From assembly GCA_019313505.1 (NCBI GenBank), contig JAFDBA010000002.1, positions 1 to 33,572 of the forward strand: 33,572 nt of DNA, written 5' to 3'. This DNA comes from Deltaproteobacteria bacterium (GTDB lineage: Bacteria > Desulfobacterota > Desulfobacteria > Desulfobacterales > UBA11574). Of the stretch, positions 15,331 through 22,224 are shown piece by piece. The translations under genes and the position numbers were made by a program. The notes beneath the pieces were generated by a model, which worked only from the letters and a program-made list of their open reading frames with translations, was not told the DNA's origin and made no database searches. How positions within the stretch are numbered: position 1 is the stretch's first letter; every line of letters begins with the position of its first letter.

Positions 15331-15359
15331 TTGACATATCATCACTGATGAACTATTTA
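15331..15359 (+). promoter_or_regulatory. Probable tRNA-Arg promoter
   Basis: TTGACA (15331-15336), a 17-bp spacer and TATTTA (15354-15359) lie 20 bp upstream of the tRNA 5' end. The -35 is perfect and the -10 is moderate. Confidence 0.55.
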
Positions 15360-15378
15360 TCCGAGCTATACCGATAGT

Positions 15379-15454
15379 GCGCCCGTAGCTCAGTGGATAG
15401 AGCGTCAGCCTCCGGAGCTGAAAGCCGCTGGTTCGAACCCAGCCGGGCGTACCA
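15379..15454 (+). tRNA. tRNA-Arg (anticodon CCG)
   Basis: The cloverleaf is complete. The acceptor arm GCGCCCG/CGGGCGT has one G-T pair. The anticodon stem TCAGC/GCTGA has loop CTCCGGA, giving anticodon CCG (reads CGG). The T arm GCTGG/CCAGC has TTCGAAC in its loop. CCA is encoded after discriminator A. Confidence 0.95.
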
Positions 15455-15474
15455 TAATTTATATAATATCCCTA

Positions 15475-16458
15475 ATGCACCTCCTGAAACCAATACAACT
15501 CGTTGGAATTACAGCCCTATTAATTTTAGGCATCATTGTGACCGACACCTCTTCATCCCAAAACACCATAGATGTGAGCCGCTATTTTTACAAAGGCGAT
15601 GGCAAGCTGAACCTTGTCAACGGAAAAAACAAGATCTCATTCAACGGCAGGTACCGGGGCGGCAAGGGCATGTATGATGAAAAAGCCCTCGAAGCAATTC
15701 ATCGTGTGTTTGGTGCGGAAAATGACAAACCGCTTTCCACCATATCCCTGCGGCTTATCGAATTCCTGGACTTTATAGAAGACCGTCTTCATCCGGGTGC
15801 ACAGATAAATATTGCCTCGGGATGGAGGAGCCCGAAATACAATGCCAATCTTCGTAAGAAGGGAAAACTCGCTGCAACGGCAAGTCTTCATCAGTATGGC
15901 ATGGCGGCAGACATAAAAATGAATGGAACGTCATCCAGGCACATCTGGAATTATGTTAAAAAACTCGGGTTCGGCGGAACAGGCTACTATCACGGAGAAC
16001 TCGTACATATTGATGTAGGGCCTGCACGCTCATGGAATGAGAAAACATCCGGCGTGGGTACGGATATTTCAATACACAACAAACTCATTGGGCTGGTGAC
16101 AGACTATGACATTTATCTGCCTGGAGAAATGATAGAACTAAGATTCATCCGCATGACGTCATTTCCCATCGGCGTCATACCTGAATTTGTTCTGGAGGGT
16201 GTAGAAAAGGACGATCGGTTAAAGGAGATTGCCCGTTTTAAACCGTCATTTGCATTTGCTTCCGGCAGCGAATGTCCACAGTTTTCTGATATTGGCCAGA
16301 TGATGGAAATCCGTTGGAAATTGCCGAGCGATATCTTACCCGGTCGATATAAGATCCGCGCCTCATTCTGTCAAAGGGTATGGAAAAATATGCCGCCTGA
16401 AATTTCAACCCCTGAATTCACTGTTATTCTGAATGAACGTAAACAAAATGAAAATTAA
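15475..16458 (+). CDS. M15-type peptidase (DUF882/YcbK-like), probable cell-wall enzyme
   Basis: A 327-aa protein with an N-terminal hydrophobic segment (about residues 7-24), indicating export or membrane anchoring. The core SGWRSPKYN, SLHQYGMAADI, HGELVHIDVGPAR carries the His/Asp/His zinc ligands of peptidase M15 DUF882 proteins, which are thought to cut peptidoglycan peptides. Unusually, a C-terminal domain of about 140 residues follows (IYLPGEMIELRFIRM to PEFTVIL) that looks beta-rich. The ATG is only 20 bp after the tRNA CCA end and has no Shine-Dalgarno sequence, so it is probably read from the tRNA promoter. Confidence 0.83.
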   Translation: MHLLKPIQLVGITALLILGIIVTDTSSSQNTIDVSRYFYKGDGKLNLVNGKNKISFNGRYRGGKGMYDEKALEAIHRVFGAENDKPLSTISLRLIEFLDFIEDRLHPGAQINIASGWRSPKYNANLRKKGKLAATASLHQYGMAADIKMNGTSSRHIWNYVKKLGFGGTGYYHGELVHIDVGPARSWNEKTSGVGTDISIHNKLIGLVTDYDIYLPGEMIELRFIRMTSFPIGVIPEFVLEGVEKDDRLKEIARFKPSFAFASGSECPQFSDIGQMMEIRWKLPSDILPGRYKIRASFCQRVWKNMPPEISTPEFTVILNERKQNEN

Positions 16459-16778
16459 TTGATTTAATTAAATCATCAGGCTGTGCTCTTCTTTTTTCAG
16501 CCTTATGCTATCAGGAGGTCGTTTTATTACAAGGCGGTAATAAATTTATTCTATGCCATGCTGGAAAGCATAACATTCTAATATCTTAATATATAACGTC
16601 CCTGAAATCTCCTCAACTATAGGCTTAAATCGAAATTGACCTGTCAAAGATCAATTAATCGGTATCTCCTTTGCAGTACTTTTATAACTTGACACCAATA
16701 TAAAATAAAAATACAAAGCAGCTAAATTTTTAAGATAGAGACTTTGATTACAATGTTTCTGAAATCGGATTAAATAAA
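16459..16778. other. 320-bp intergenic region with palindromes and a promoter
   Basis: No gene is supported here. TGATTTAATTAAATCA (16460-16475) is a perfect palindrome just after the peptidase stop. AGGCTG...CAGCCT and TTTATTAC (16523-16530) / GTAATAAA (16537-16544) can form small hairpins. An AGGAGGT at about 16513-16519 has no start codon after it. Confidence 0.5.
16689..16717 (+). promoter_or_regulatory. Candidate promoter of the 2-oxoacid oxidoreductase cluster
   Basis: TTGACA (16689-16694), a 17-bp spacer and TACAAA (16712-16717) lie about 60 bp upstream of the first gene's start. The -35 is perfect and the -10 is 4/6. Confidence 0.5.
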
Positions 16779-17474
16779 GTGGTGCAGGTTAAGGGAATTG
16801 TAGTAATTGTAGGCAACTACGGCAGCGGAAAAACCGAAGTTGCCATAAACCTTGCCGTGAATAGAAAACGTGCGGGTCTGGACGTTCGGATAGCAGATCT
16901 TGATCTTGTTAACCCCTACTTTAGAACCAGGGAGGCAAGGAAACCACTTGCCGAACTGGGTATTGATGTGGTTCTGCCCCCGGAAAAATATCTGCAGGCT
17001 GATCTACCCATTTTAAGTCCTGTTATAGCAGGTCTAATCCGACAACCGAGCCAACTGACACTGATAGATGCAGGAGGCGATGATGTGGGCGCCACCGTGC
17101 TTGCAACCCTTGCAGATTCATTTCGGAAAAGGCGTGTGCATATGCTCCAGGTCGTTAATCCTTATCGTCCGTTTACTGATACTGTAACAGGATGTTTGAA
17201 AATGCGAAACGAGATCGAAAAGGCTTCGAAGATGACCATAAACGGGATTATCGGCAACGCAAACCTGATAGATGAAACCACAATGGAAGATATATACAAA
17301 GGATATGATTTTGTTAAAGCATTGTCTGACGAAAGCCGGTTGCCACTCGAGTTTATCACAGCACCGGTAGAGCTTTTGCCGGAAATAGATGTAGAGCGTT
17401 TTGCCTGTCCGGTCTTATCTATAGAAAGACAACTTGTTCCGCCATGGAAAAAGGCTGCCGAGTTGCGCAAATAA
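16779..17474 (+). CDS. MinD/CooC-like P-loop ATPase
   Basis: The 231-aa product has a P-loop VGNYGSGKTEVAINLA near residue 11, IADLDLVNPYFRTRE (deviant switch region), LIDAGGDDVGA and NGIIGNANLIDE, as in SIMIBI-class ATPases of the CobQ/MinD/CooC group. No transmembrane segment is visible. It starts at tandem GTG codons (16779/16782) with only a weak ribosome-binding site. It heads the ferredoxin and 2-oxoacid oxidoreductase genes, 86 bp before the ferredoxin. A role in cofactor or metallocentre assembly or in regulation of that complex is an inference from context. Confidence 0.8.
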   Translation: MVQVKGIVVIVGNYGSGKTEVAINLAVNRKRAGLDVRIADLDLVNPYFRTREARKPLAELGIDVVLPPEKYLQADLPILSPVIAGLIRQPSQLTLIDAGGDDVGATVLATLADSFRKRRVHMLQVVNPYRPFTDTVTGCLKMRNEIEKASKMTINGIIGNANLIDETTMEDIYKGYDFVKALSDESRLPLEFITAPVELLPEIDVERFACPVLSIERQLVPPWKKAAELRK

Positions 17475-17560
17475 GTTGTTGAAAAGCTTTTAAGGTAGTA
17501 AATTTTTATACAATCGAGTTCATCATTGTTTAGATTATAGTTAAAGAGGAGTTAGAGTAT

Positions 17561-17791
17561 ATGGCATATAAACATACGATTAATAAGGACCTATGCAAAG
17601 GATGCGGACTATGTGTAGCTGTATGCCCAAAAAATGTGCTGGAAATTTCCGATCAAGTCAATTCTATGGGTTATTTCCCTGCATATCAAGCACGCCCTGA
17701 AGACTGCGTCTTCTGTACAACATGCTGCATAATGTGTCCTGATGTAGCTATAAGCATAACCAAGGTCGTTGAAGAAGAAGAGCAAGAATAA
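17561..17791 (+). CDS. 2x[4Fe-4S] ferredoxin subunit of 2-oxoacid:ferredoxin oxidoreductase (delta)
   Basis: A 76-aa protein with two complete CxxCxxCxxxCP motifs: [12 protein letters not shown] near residue 12 and [12 protein letters not shown] near residue 50. This is the delta/KorD-type electron-transfer subunit that passes electrons from the TPP centre to ferredoxin. A GAGGAG sequence lies upstream. The alpha subunit starts 13 bp after its stop, so the genes are co-transcribed and probably form one cytoplasmic complex. Confidence 0.9.
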   Translation: MAYKHTINKDLCKGCGLCVAVCPKNVLEISDQVNSMGYFPAYQARPEDCVFCTTCCIMCPDVAISITKVVEEEEQE

Positions 17792-17804
17792 ACGGAGGAA
17801 AAAC

Positions 17805-18872
17805 ATGGGCAAAATATTAATGAAGGGAAATGAAGCGATCGGAGAGGCCGCAATCAGGGCTGGATGCCTTAATTACTTTGCCTATCCTATTACCCCTCAA
17901 TCTGAAGTTGCAGAATACCTTTCCCGCCGCATGCCGGAAGTGGGCGGTGTGTTTTTACAAGGGGAAAGTGAAATCGCCGTCGGGAACATGCTTTTTGGTG
18001 CTGCGGGATGCGGTGCCCGGGTTTTCACCACATCATCGAGTCCCGGTATAAGCCTTATGAGTGAAGCCATCAGTTATATCTCATCTGCCCAGTGCCCGGT
18101 TGTTTTTGTTAACATTGTACGCGGCGGTCCCGGACTTGGCGGGATTCTCCCTTCCCAGGCAGATTATTTCCAAGCCACGAAAGGAGGGGGACATGGGGAT
18201 TACAGGTTGCTTGTCATGGCACCGGCAAGTGTCCAGGAAGCTGTTGAGATGGTGATGACGGCATTTCCTCTGGCTGAAAAATATCGAAACCCTGTGATGA
18301 TTCTGGGTGACGGTTTGATCGGACAGATGATGGAACCGGTTGAATTTCCGGAGCACCTCAGGACTGAACCGAGCAATAAGGATGACTGGGCCACAAACGG
18401 TATGGATACTCGCAAAAGCAACAAGCCAAATCTGGTCAAATCTTTATTTTTAAGTGCGGAACTACTGGAAGAACATAATGTAATCTTAAAAGCAAAGTAC
18501 GATCGCATGAAGCAAGAAGAGGTTCGCTACGAACCGTATAACATTGATACGGATTACCAGGCGCTTATCGTCAGCTTTGGTACCATGAGCAGAGTTTGCA
18601 GAACAGTTATTGATGATTTAAAGGCCGAAGGTTTTGAGACGGCCATGATAAGACCCCAGACGCTTTTTCCCTTTCCTGAAGAACCGATAAAGCAGGCAGC
18701 TTTAAAAGAAAGCTGTAAAATCGTTTTAAGTATCGAGTTGAACATGGGACAGATGGTTGAAGATGTAGAGCGGAGTGTTCAGGGGACACGCCCTGTTCAT
18801 TGGTATGGGAAAGCCGGTGGTGATGTACCGACACCGGAAGAAGTAATCGATGTAATCAAGTCATTTTTTTAA
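17805..18872 (+). CDS. vorB: 2-oxoacid:ferredoxin oxidoreductase alpha subunit (VorB/KorA type)
   Basis: The 355-aa protein has the pyrimidine-binding domain (MKGNEAIGEAAIRAGC, YPITPQSEV, TTSSSPGISLMSEA) and a transketolase-C-like domain (IVSFGTMSRVCR to IELNMGQMVEDV). It resembles subunits annotated as 3-methyl-2-oxobutanoate dehydrogenase VorB. The complex oxidatively decarboxylates 2-oxoacids with CoA to acyl-CoA, CO2 and reduced ferredoxin. Substrate choice between 2-oxoisovalerate and 2-oxoglutarate cannot be decided from sequence alone. GGAGG is six bases before the ATG at 17805; a longer in-frame reading overlaps the ferredoxin gene. Confidence 0.9.
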   Translation: MGKILMKGNEAIGEAAIRAGCLNYFAYPITPQSEVAEYLSRRMPEVGGVFLQGESEIAVGNMLFGAAGCGARVFTTSSSPGISLMSEAISYISSAQCPVVFVNIVRGGPGLGGILPSQADYFQATKGGGHGDYRLLVMAPASVQEAVEMVMTAFPLAEKYRNPVMILGDGLIGQMMEPVEFPEHLRTEPSNKDDWATNGMDTRKSNKPNLVKSLFLSAELLEEHNVILKAKYDRMKQEEVRYEPYNIDTDYQALIVSFGTMSRVCRTVIDDLKAEGFETAMIRPQTLFPFPEEPIKQAALKESCKIVLSIELNMGQMVEDVERSVQGTRPVHWYGKAGGDVPTPEEVIDVIKSFF

Positions 18873-18934
18873 AGTTTGATGTGGGATGTGAGATCTCAAG
18901 TCACAATTCACATATTGCATGAGGAGCAGATATA

Positions 18935-19687
18935 ATGGCAAAAACATTCAAAAAACCCGAAGCCCTTTCCGATCAGTCGACTCATTATTGCCCGGGTTGT
19001 ACCCACGGTATTATTCACCGCTTGGTGGCCGAAGTTATCGATGAACTGGGGATCAGGGGTCGGACCGTCGGTATTGCACCTGTGGGGTGTGCGGTTTTGG
19101 CCTATAATTATTTTACCTTCGATTTCCAGGAGGCAGCCCATGGACGGGCACCGGCAATGGCCACGGGAATAAAAAGGGTTCGCCCTGACCTGATAGTTTT
19201 TACCTATCAGGGTGACGGTGACCTGGCAAGTATCGGAATGGGAGAAATTATACATGCTGCCAACAGGGGAGAAAAGTTTACTACAATCTTTGTCAACAAC
19301 ACTGTCTATGGTATGACCGGAGGCCAGATGGCGCCCACAACATTGCAGGGCCAGCGAACCACCACCTCTCCTGCGGGACGTAATGTTGAAGAAGTCGGCA
19401 TGCCGGTTAAAATAGCCGAACTGTTATCTGCTTTAGAAACTCCTGCATATATTACGAGACAGGCCGTACTAAAGCCAAAGTACATCGTCAGGGCCAAGAA
19501 AGCCCTAAAAAAGGCCTTCCAGTATCAAATAGACGGCCGATGTTTCAGTCTGGTGGAATTTATAAGCACATGCCCTACCAACTGGGGGCTCACTCCGGTG
19601 GAGGCCATAAAGTGGGCCGAGGACAACATGCTTCCCTATTTCAAACTGGGCGAATATAAAACACCCGATGATGTTGAGGAGGACTGA
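18935..19687 (+). CDS. 2-oxoacid:ferredoxin oxidoreductase beta subunit (TPP-binding)
   Basis: The 250-aa subunit carries the thiamine-diphosphate and Mg2+ motif GDGDLASIGMGEIIHAANRG ending in NN (about residues 91-113). HYCPGCTHGIIHRL at the N-terminus is characteristic of VOR/KOR beta chains, and NNTVYGMTGGQMAPTT follows. GAGGAG precedes the ATG by eight bases. The gamma ATG directly abuts its TGA stop codon, so the two are translationally coupled. Confidence 0.93.
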   Translation: MAKTFKKPEALSDQSTHYCPGCTHGIIHRLVAEVIDELGIRGRTVGIAPVGCAVLAYNYFTFDFQEAAHGRAPAMATGIKRVRPDLIVFTYQGDGDLASIGMGEIIHAANRGEKFTTIFVNNTVYGMTGGQMAPTTLQGQRTTTSPAGRNVEEVGMPVKIAELLSALETPAYITRQAVLKPKYIVRAKKALKKAFQYQIDGRCFSLVEFISTCPTNWGLTPVEAIKWAEDNMLPYFKLGEYKTPDDVEED

Positions 19688-20221
19688 ATGCAACGCGAAG
19701 TTATGTTTGCCGGTTTTGGAGGTCAGGGCATTCTGTTGATAGGAAATATCCTGGCACACACTGCAATGGAAGAAGGTTACGAGGTGGCGTGGGTTCCTTC
19801 TTATGGTCCTGAGATGCGTGGCGGGACCGCATATTGTCTGGTGGTTATCAGTGACAGGCCCATAGGTTCTCCGATTATCAGGAACCCTATGCATCTGGTG
19901 GCCATGAATCATCCTTCTTTGGAAAAATTTGCACCCATGGTAAAGCCAAACGGTGTTGTAGTTATCAATAGTTCATTAATCCACATTGGCTCAAACCGCG
20001 ATGATGTTGACGAACTTCTGGTACCGGCCAACGATATTGCAAACGACCTGGGTAGCATAAAAGTGGCCAATATTGTGGCCCTTGGCGCTTTTGTCGCTCG
20101 CAGCAAAATTGTCGACTTTGAAGTACTGCGCAAGTGCGTCCAAGAAAAGTTTTCTTCAAAAGAAAAGCTTATTCCAATAAATATGGCGGCTGTTGAAGAG
20201 GGGAAAAAAGCTGCCCGGTGA
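19688..20221 (+). CDS. 2-oxoacid:ferredoxin oxidoreductase gamma subunit
   Basis: The 177-aa product begins REVMFAGFGGQGILLIGNIL, then SYGPEMRGGTAYC, both hallmark segments of the POR/KOR/VOR gamma domain. It completes the delta-alpha-beta-gamma set, so the complex is fully encoded here. GAGGAGG within the end of the beta gene serves as its ribosome-binding site. hisC starts 66 bp downstream without a clear terminator between, so read-through is likely. Confidence 0.92.
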   Translation: MQREVMFAGFGGQGILLIGNILAHTAMEEGYEVAWVPSYGPEMRGGTAYCLVVISDRPIGSPIIRNPMHLVAMNHPSLEKFAPMVKPNGVVVINSSLIHIGSNRDDVDELLVPANDIANDLGSIKVANIVALGAFVARSKIVDFEVLRKCVQEKFSSKEKLIPINMAAVEEGKKAAR

Positions 20222-20287
20222 AATAACGCACAAAACCCTAACTCAGATAAGCCGGAACCAAAAATCTTACAACTTGGCATCTAAAAT

Positions 20288-21397
20288 ATGAAGTTATCTG
20301 TTCCCGATTATATTTTATCAATAAAACCGTATACTCCCGGGAAACCCTTAGAAGAGCTTGAAAGGGAATATGGTATCTCTGATTCCATAAAACTCGCTTC
20401 TAATGAAAACCCTCTGGGTCCGTCTCCCATGGCTGTGAAGGCCATCAAAAACGCCATTGGAAAACTGAACAGGTATCCTGACGGAAGCGGTCATGACCTT
20501 ATCCAAAAAATTTCTAAACATCTCGGTTTATCACCACAGAACATTGTCTTGGGAAACGGTTCCGATGAAATTATAAGCATGCTTGCCTGTGGACTGCTTC
20601 AGCCGGGTGATGAGGCAATTCTTCCACATCCTTCCTTTCTAATGTATGAAATAATGATTCGCAGCGCCGGTGTAACACCGGTCTTTGTCCCTTTAAAGTC
20701 ACTTTCAATCGATTTGGAAGGAATAAAAGAAAGGATTACACCAAGAACCCGCATGGTTTTCCTGTGCAATCCAAACAATCCCACCGGAACGATTATTTTA
20801 AAAAAAGATTTTGAAAATTTTCTGAAAAAGATTCCACCAGAAGTGATTGTGGTGGTGGATGAGGCGTATATTGAATTTGTGCGTGATCAAAACTGTGCTA
20901 AAAGCATTGAATATCTTGATAATGACAGACCTTTGGTTACACTTAGAACCTTTTCCAAAGTTTATGGCCTGGCCGGGCTTCGTATCGGATATGGCGTTAT
21001 GCCGGATGAAATAGCAAATCTGTTGAACAGGATCAGGCTGCCGTTCAATACCAATTCCCTGGCTCAGACAGGCGCATGTGCGGCGCTTGAAGACGATGTT
21101 TTTCTTGCAGAGGTCATAACACTCATACATCAAGGTCTCGATTTTTTATATGATTCACTGGACAGGTTGGGAGTAAAATACTTTCCAACACAGACGAATT
21201 TTTTTCTGATAGACGTTTGCAAAGACGCCGATGAAATTTATGAAAGTATGCTCAGGCAGGGTGTTATTGTAAGGTCAATGAGATCGTATGGATATCCTAA
21301 TTATATCAGAATCAATGTCGGACTTCATGAAGAGAATGTTAAGTTTATTAAAGCGTTTGAAAAAAGCCTGACCCGGACAAACCGGAAAAGTGACTAA
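20288..21397 (+). CDS. hisC: Histidinol-phosphate aminotransferase
   Basis: A 369-aa fold-type I PLP enzyme that converts imidazole acetol-phosphate to histidinol phosphate. SNENPLGPSP at the N-terminus, FLCNPNNPTG, VVVDEAYIEF and TFSKVYGLAGLRIGYG (the PLP-binding Lys is in SK) are typical. Other family members act on aromatic amino acids. No strong Shine-Dalgarno sequence precedes the ATG. The last few codons (RTNRKSD) and the stop codon are formed by a family D repeat sequence, so the original C-terminus may have been replaced. No other his gene is nearby. Confidence 0.9.
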   Translation: MKLSVPDYILSIKPYTPGKPLEELEREYGISDSIKLASNENPLGPSPMAVKAIKNAIGKLNRYPDGSGHDLIQKISKHLGLSPQNIVLGNGSDEIISMLACGLLQPGDEAILPHPSFLMYEIMIRSAGVTPVFVPLKSLSIDLEGIKERITPRTRMVFLCNPNNPTGTIILKKDFENFLKKIPPEVIVVVDEAYIEFVRDQNCAKSIEYLDNDRPLVTLRTFSKVYGLAGLRIGYGVMPDEIANLLNRIRLPFNTNSLAQTGACAALEDDVFLAEVITLIHQGLDFLYDSLDRLGVKYFPTQTNFFLIDVCKDADEIYESMLRQGVIVRSMRSYGYPNYIRINVGLHEENVKFIKAFEKSLTRTNRKSD

Positions 21398-21417
21398 ATT
21401 GGGCTAAATTTGATGTT
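21375..21417. repeat. Family D repeat fragment overlapping the hisC stop
   Basis: GGACAAACCGGAAAAGTGAC, then TAAATTGGGCTAAATTTGATGTT, closely matches 31052-31095 after dnaE (about 36 of 43 positions with small gaps). It supplies the hisC stop codon. Confidence 0.6.
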
Positions 21418-21474
21418 CGCCTTGGGCGCGGCTAATTTATCAACCAGAAATCAGTAACGAGCATTGTTCCGACT

Positions 21475-22149
21475 TTGAAACGTCTTATTATTACCATAGA
21501 TGGTCCATCAGGGGCTGGCAAGACAACGGTAAGCAAGATACTGGCCGGTCGTCTGGAATACAGATATATTGATACTGGTGCTCTTTACAGAGGTGTCGCC
21601 CTGGAAGCGATATCAGCGGACATAAATCCAGATGACGACGCAGGTCTTGAAAATATATGCAGCTCTCTGAAAATGAAATTCGTGTACGGTGAAAAAGGGT
21701 TGCGCCTTATATCAAATGATTCGAATATCACGGATAAAATTCGGACGCCTGAAATATCGATGTTTGCCTCGGCAGCTTCTGCAAGACCGGTTGTAAGAAA
21801 TTTCCTTTTGGAATTACAAAGAGAACTGGGCAGGGAAAAAGGCGTTGTGTTTGAGGGGCGTGACATGGGTACTGTGGTGTTCCCTGATGCTGATGTGAAG
21901 TTTTATCTGGATGCATCACACAAAACCAGGTCGCTAAGACGATACCAGGAATTAGAATCGGAAACTTCTCAAACATTAAAGAGCGTGGAAAAGGATATCA
22001 AACGCCGGGACAAAAATGACAGTGCCCGGGATATAGCGCCCTTAAAGGCCGCAGAAGATGCCGTTATAATAGATTCCACCCATCTTTCTGTTCATGATGT
22101 TGTTGACCGGATGATGAGTGTTATTGGGAATATGCGTTACATAAAATAA
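21475..22149 (+). CDS. cmk: Cytidylate kinase
   Basis: This 224-aa NMP kinase phosphorylates CMP and dCMP. ITIDGPSGAGKTTVSKILA is the P-loop, RYIDTGALYRGVAL the nucleotide-monophosphate region, VVFEGRDMGTVVFPDADVKFYLDAS the core, and RRDKNDSARDIAPL the LID, all diagnostic. The start is TTG at 21475, because no ATG or GTG lies at the right place; the ribosome-binding site is weak. It lies 75 bp before rpsA, a gene pair widely conserved in bacteria. Confidence 0.94.
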   Translation: MKRLIITIDGPSGAGKTTVSKILAGRLEYRYIDTGALYRGVALEAISADINPDDDAGLENICSSLKMKFVYGEKGLRLISNDSNITDKIRTPEISMFASAASARPVVRNFLLELQRELGREKGVVFEGRDMGTVVFPDADVKFYLDASHKTRSLRRYQELESETSQTLKSVEKDIKRRDKNDSARDIAPLKAAEDAVIIDSTHLSVHDVVDRMMSVIGNMRYIK

Positions 22150-22224
22150 TCATTGTTTTTTAATAATTACTCTGATATCAGAACCGGTTATACAAAAAAA
22201 ATAGACTAGGGGGTATTTTGTTTA

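Noticed and set aside
15393-15677. Open frame across tRNA-Arg
   Set aside because: It overlaps the tRNA and the peptidase gene in another frame and has no recognisable protein features.
16513-16560. Possible small gene after AGGAGGT in the intergenic region
   Set aside because: No start codon follows at a usable distance, and the sequence forms a hairpin instead.
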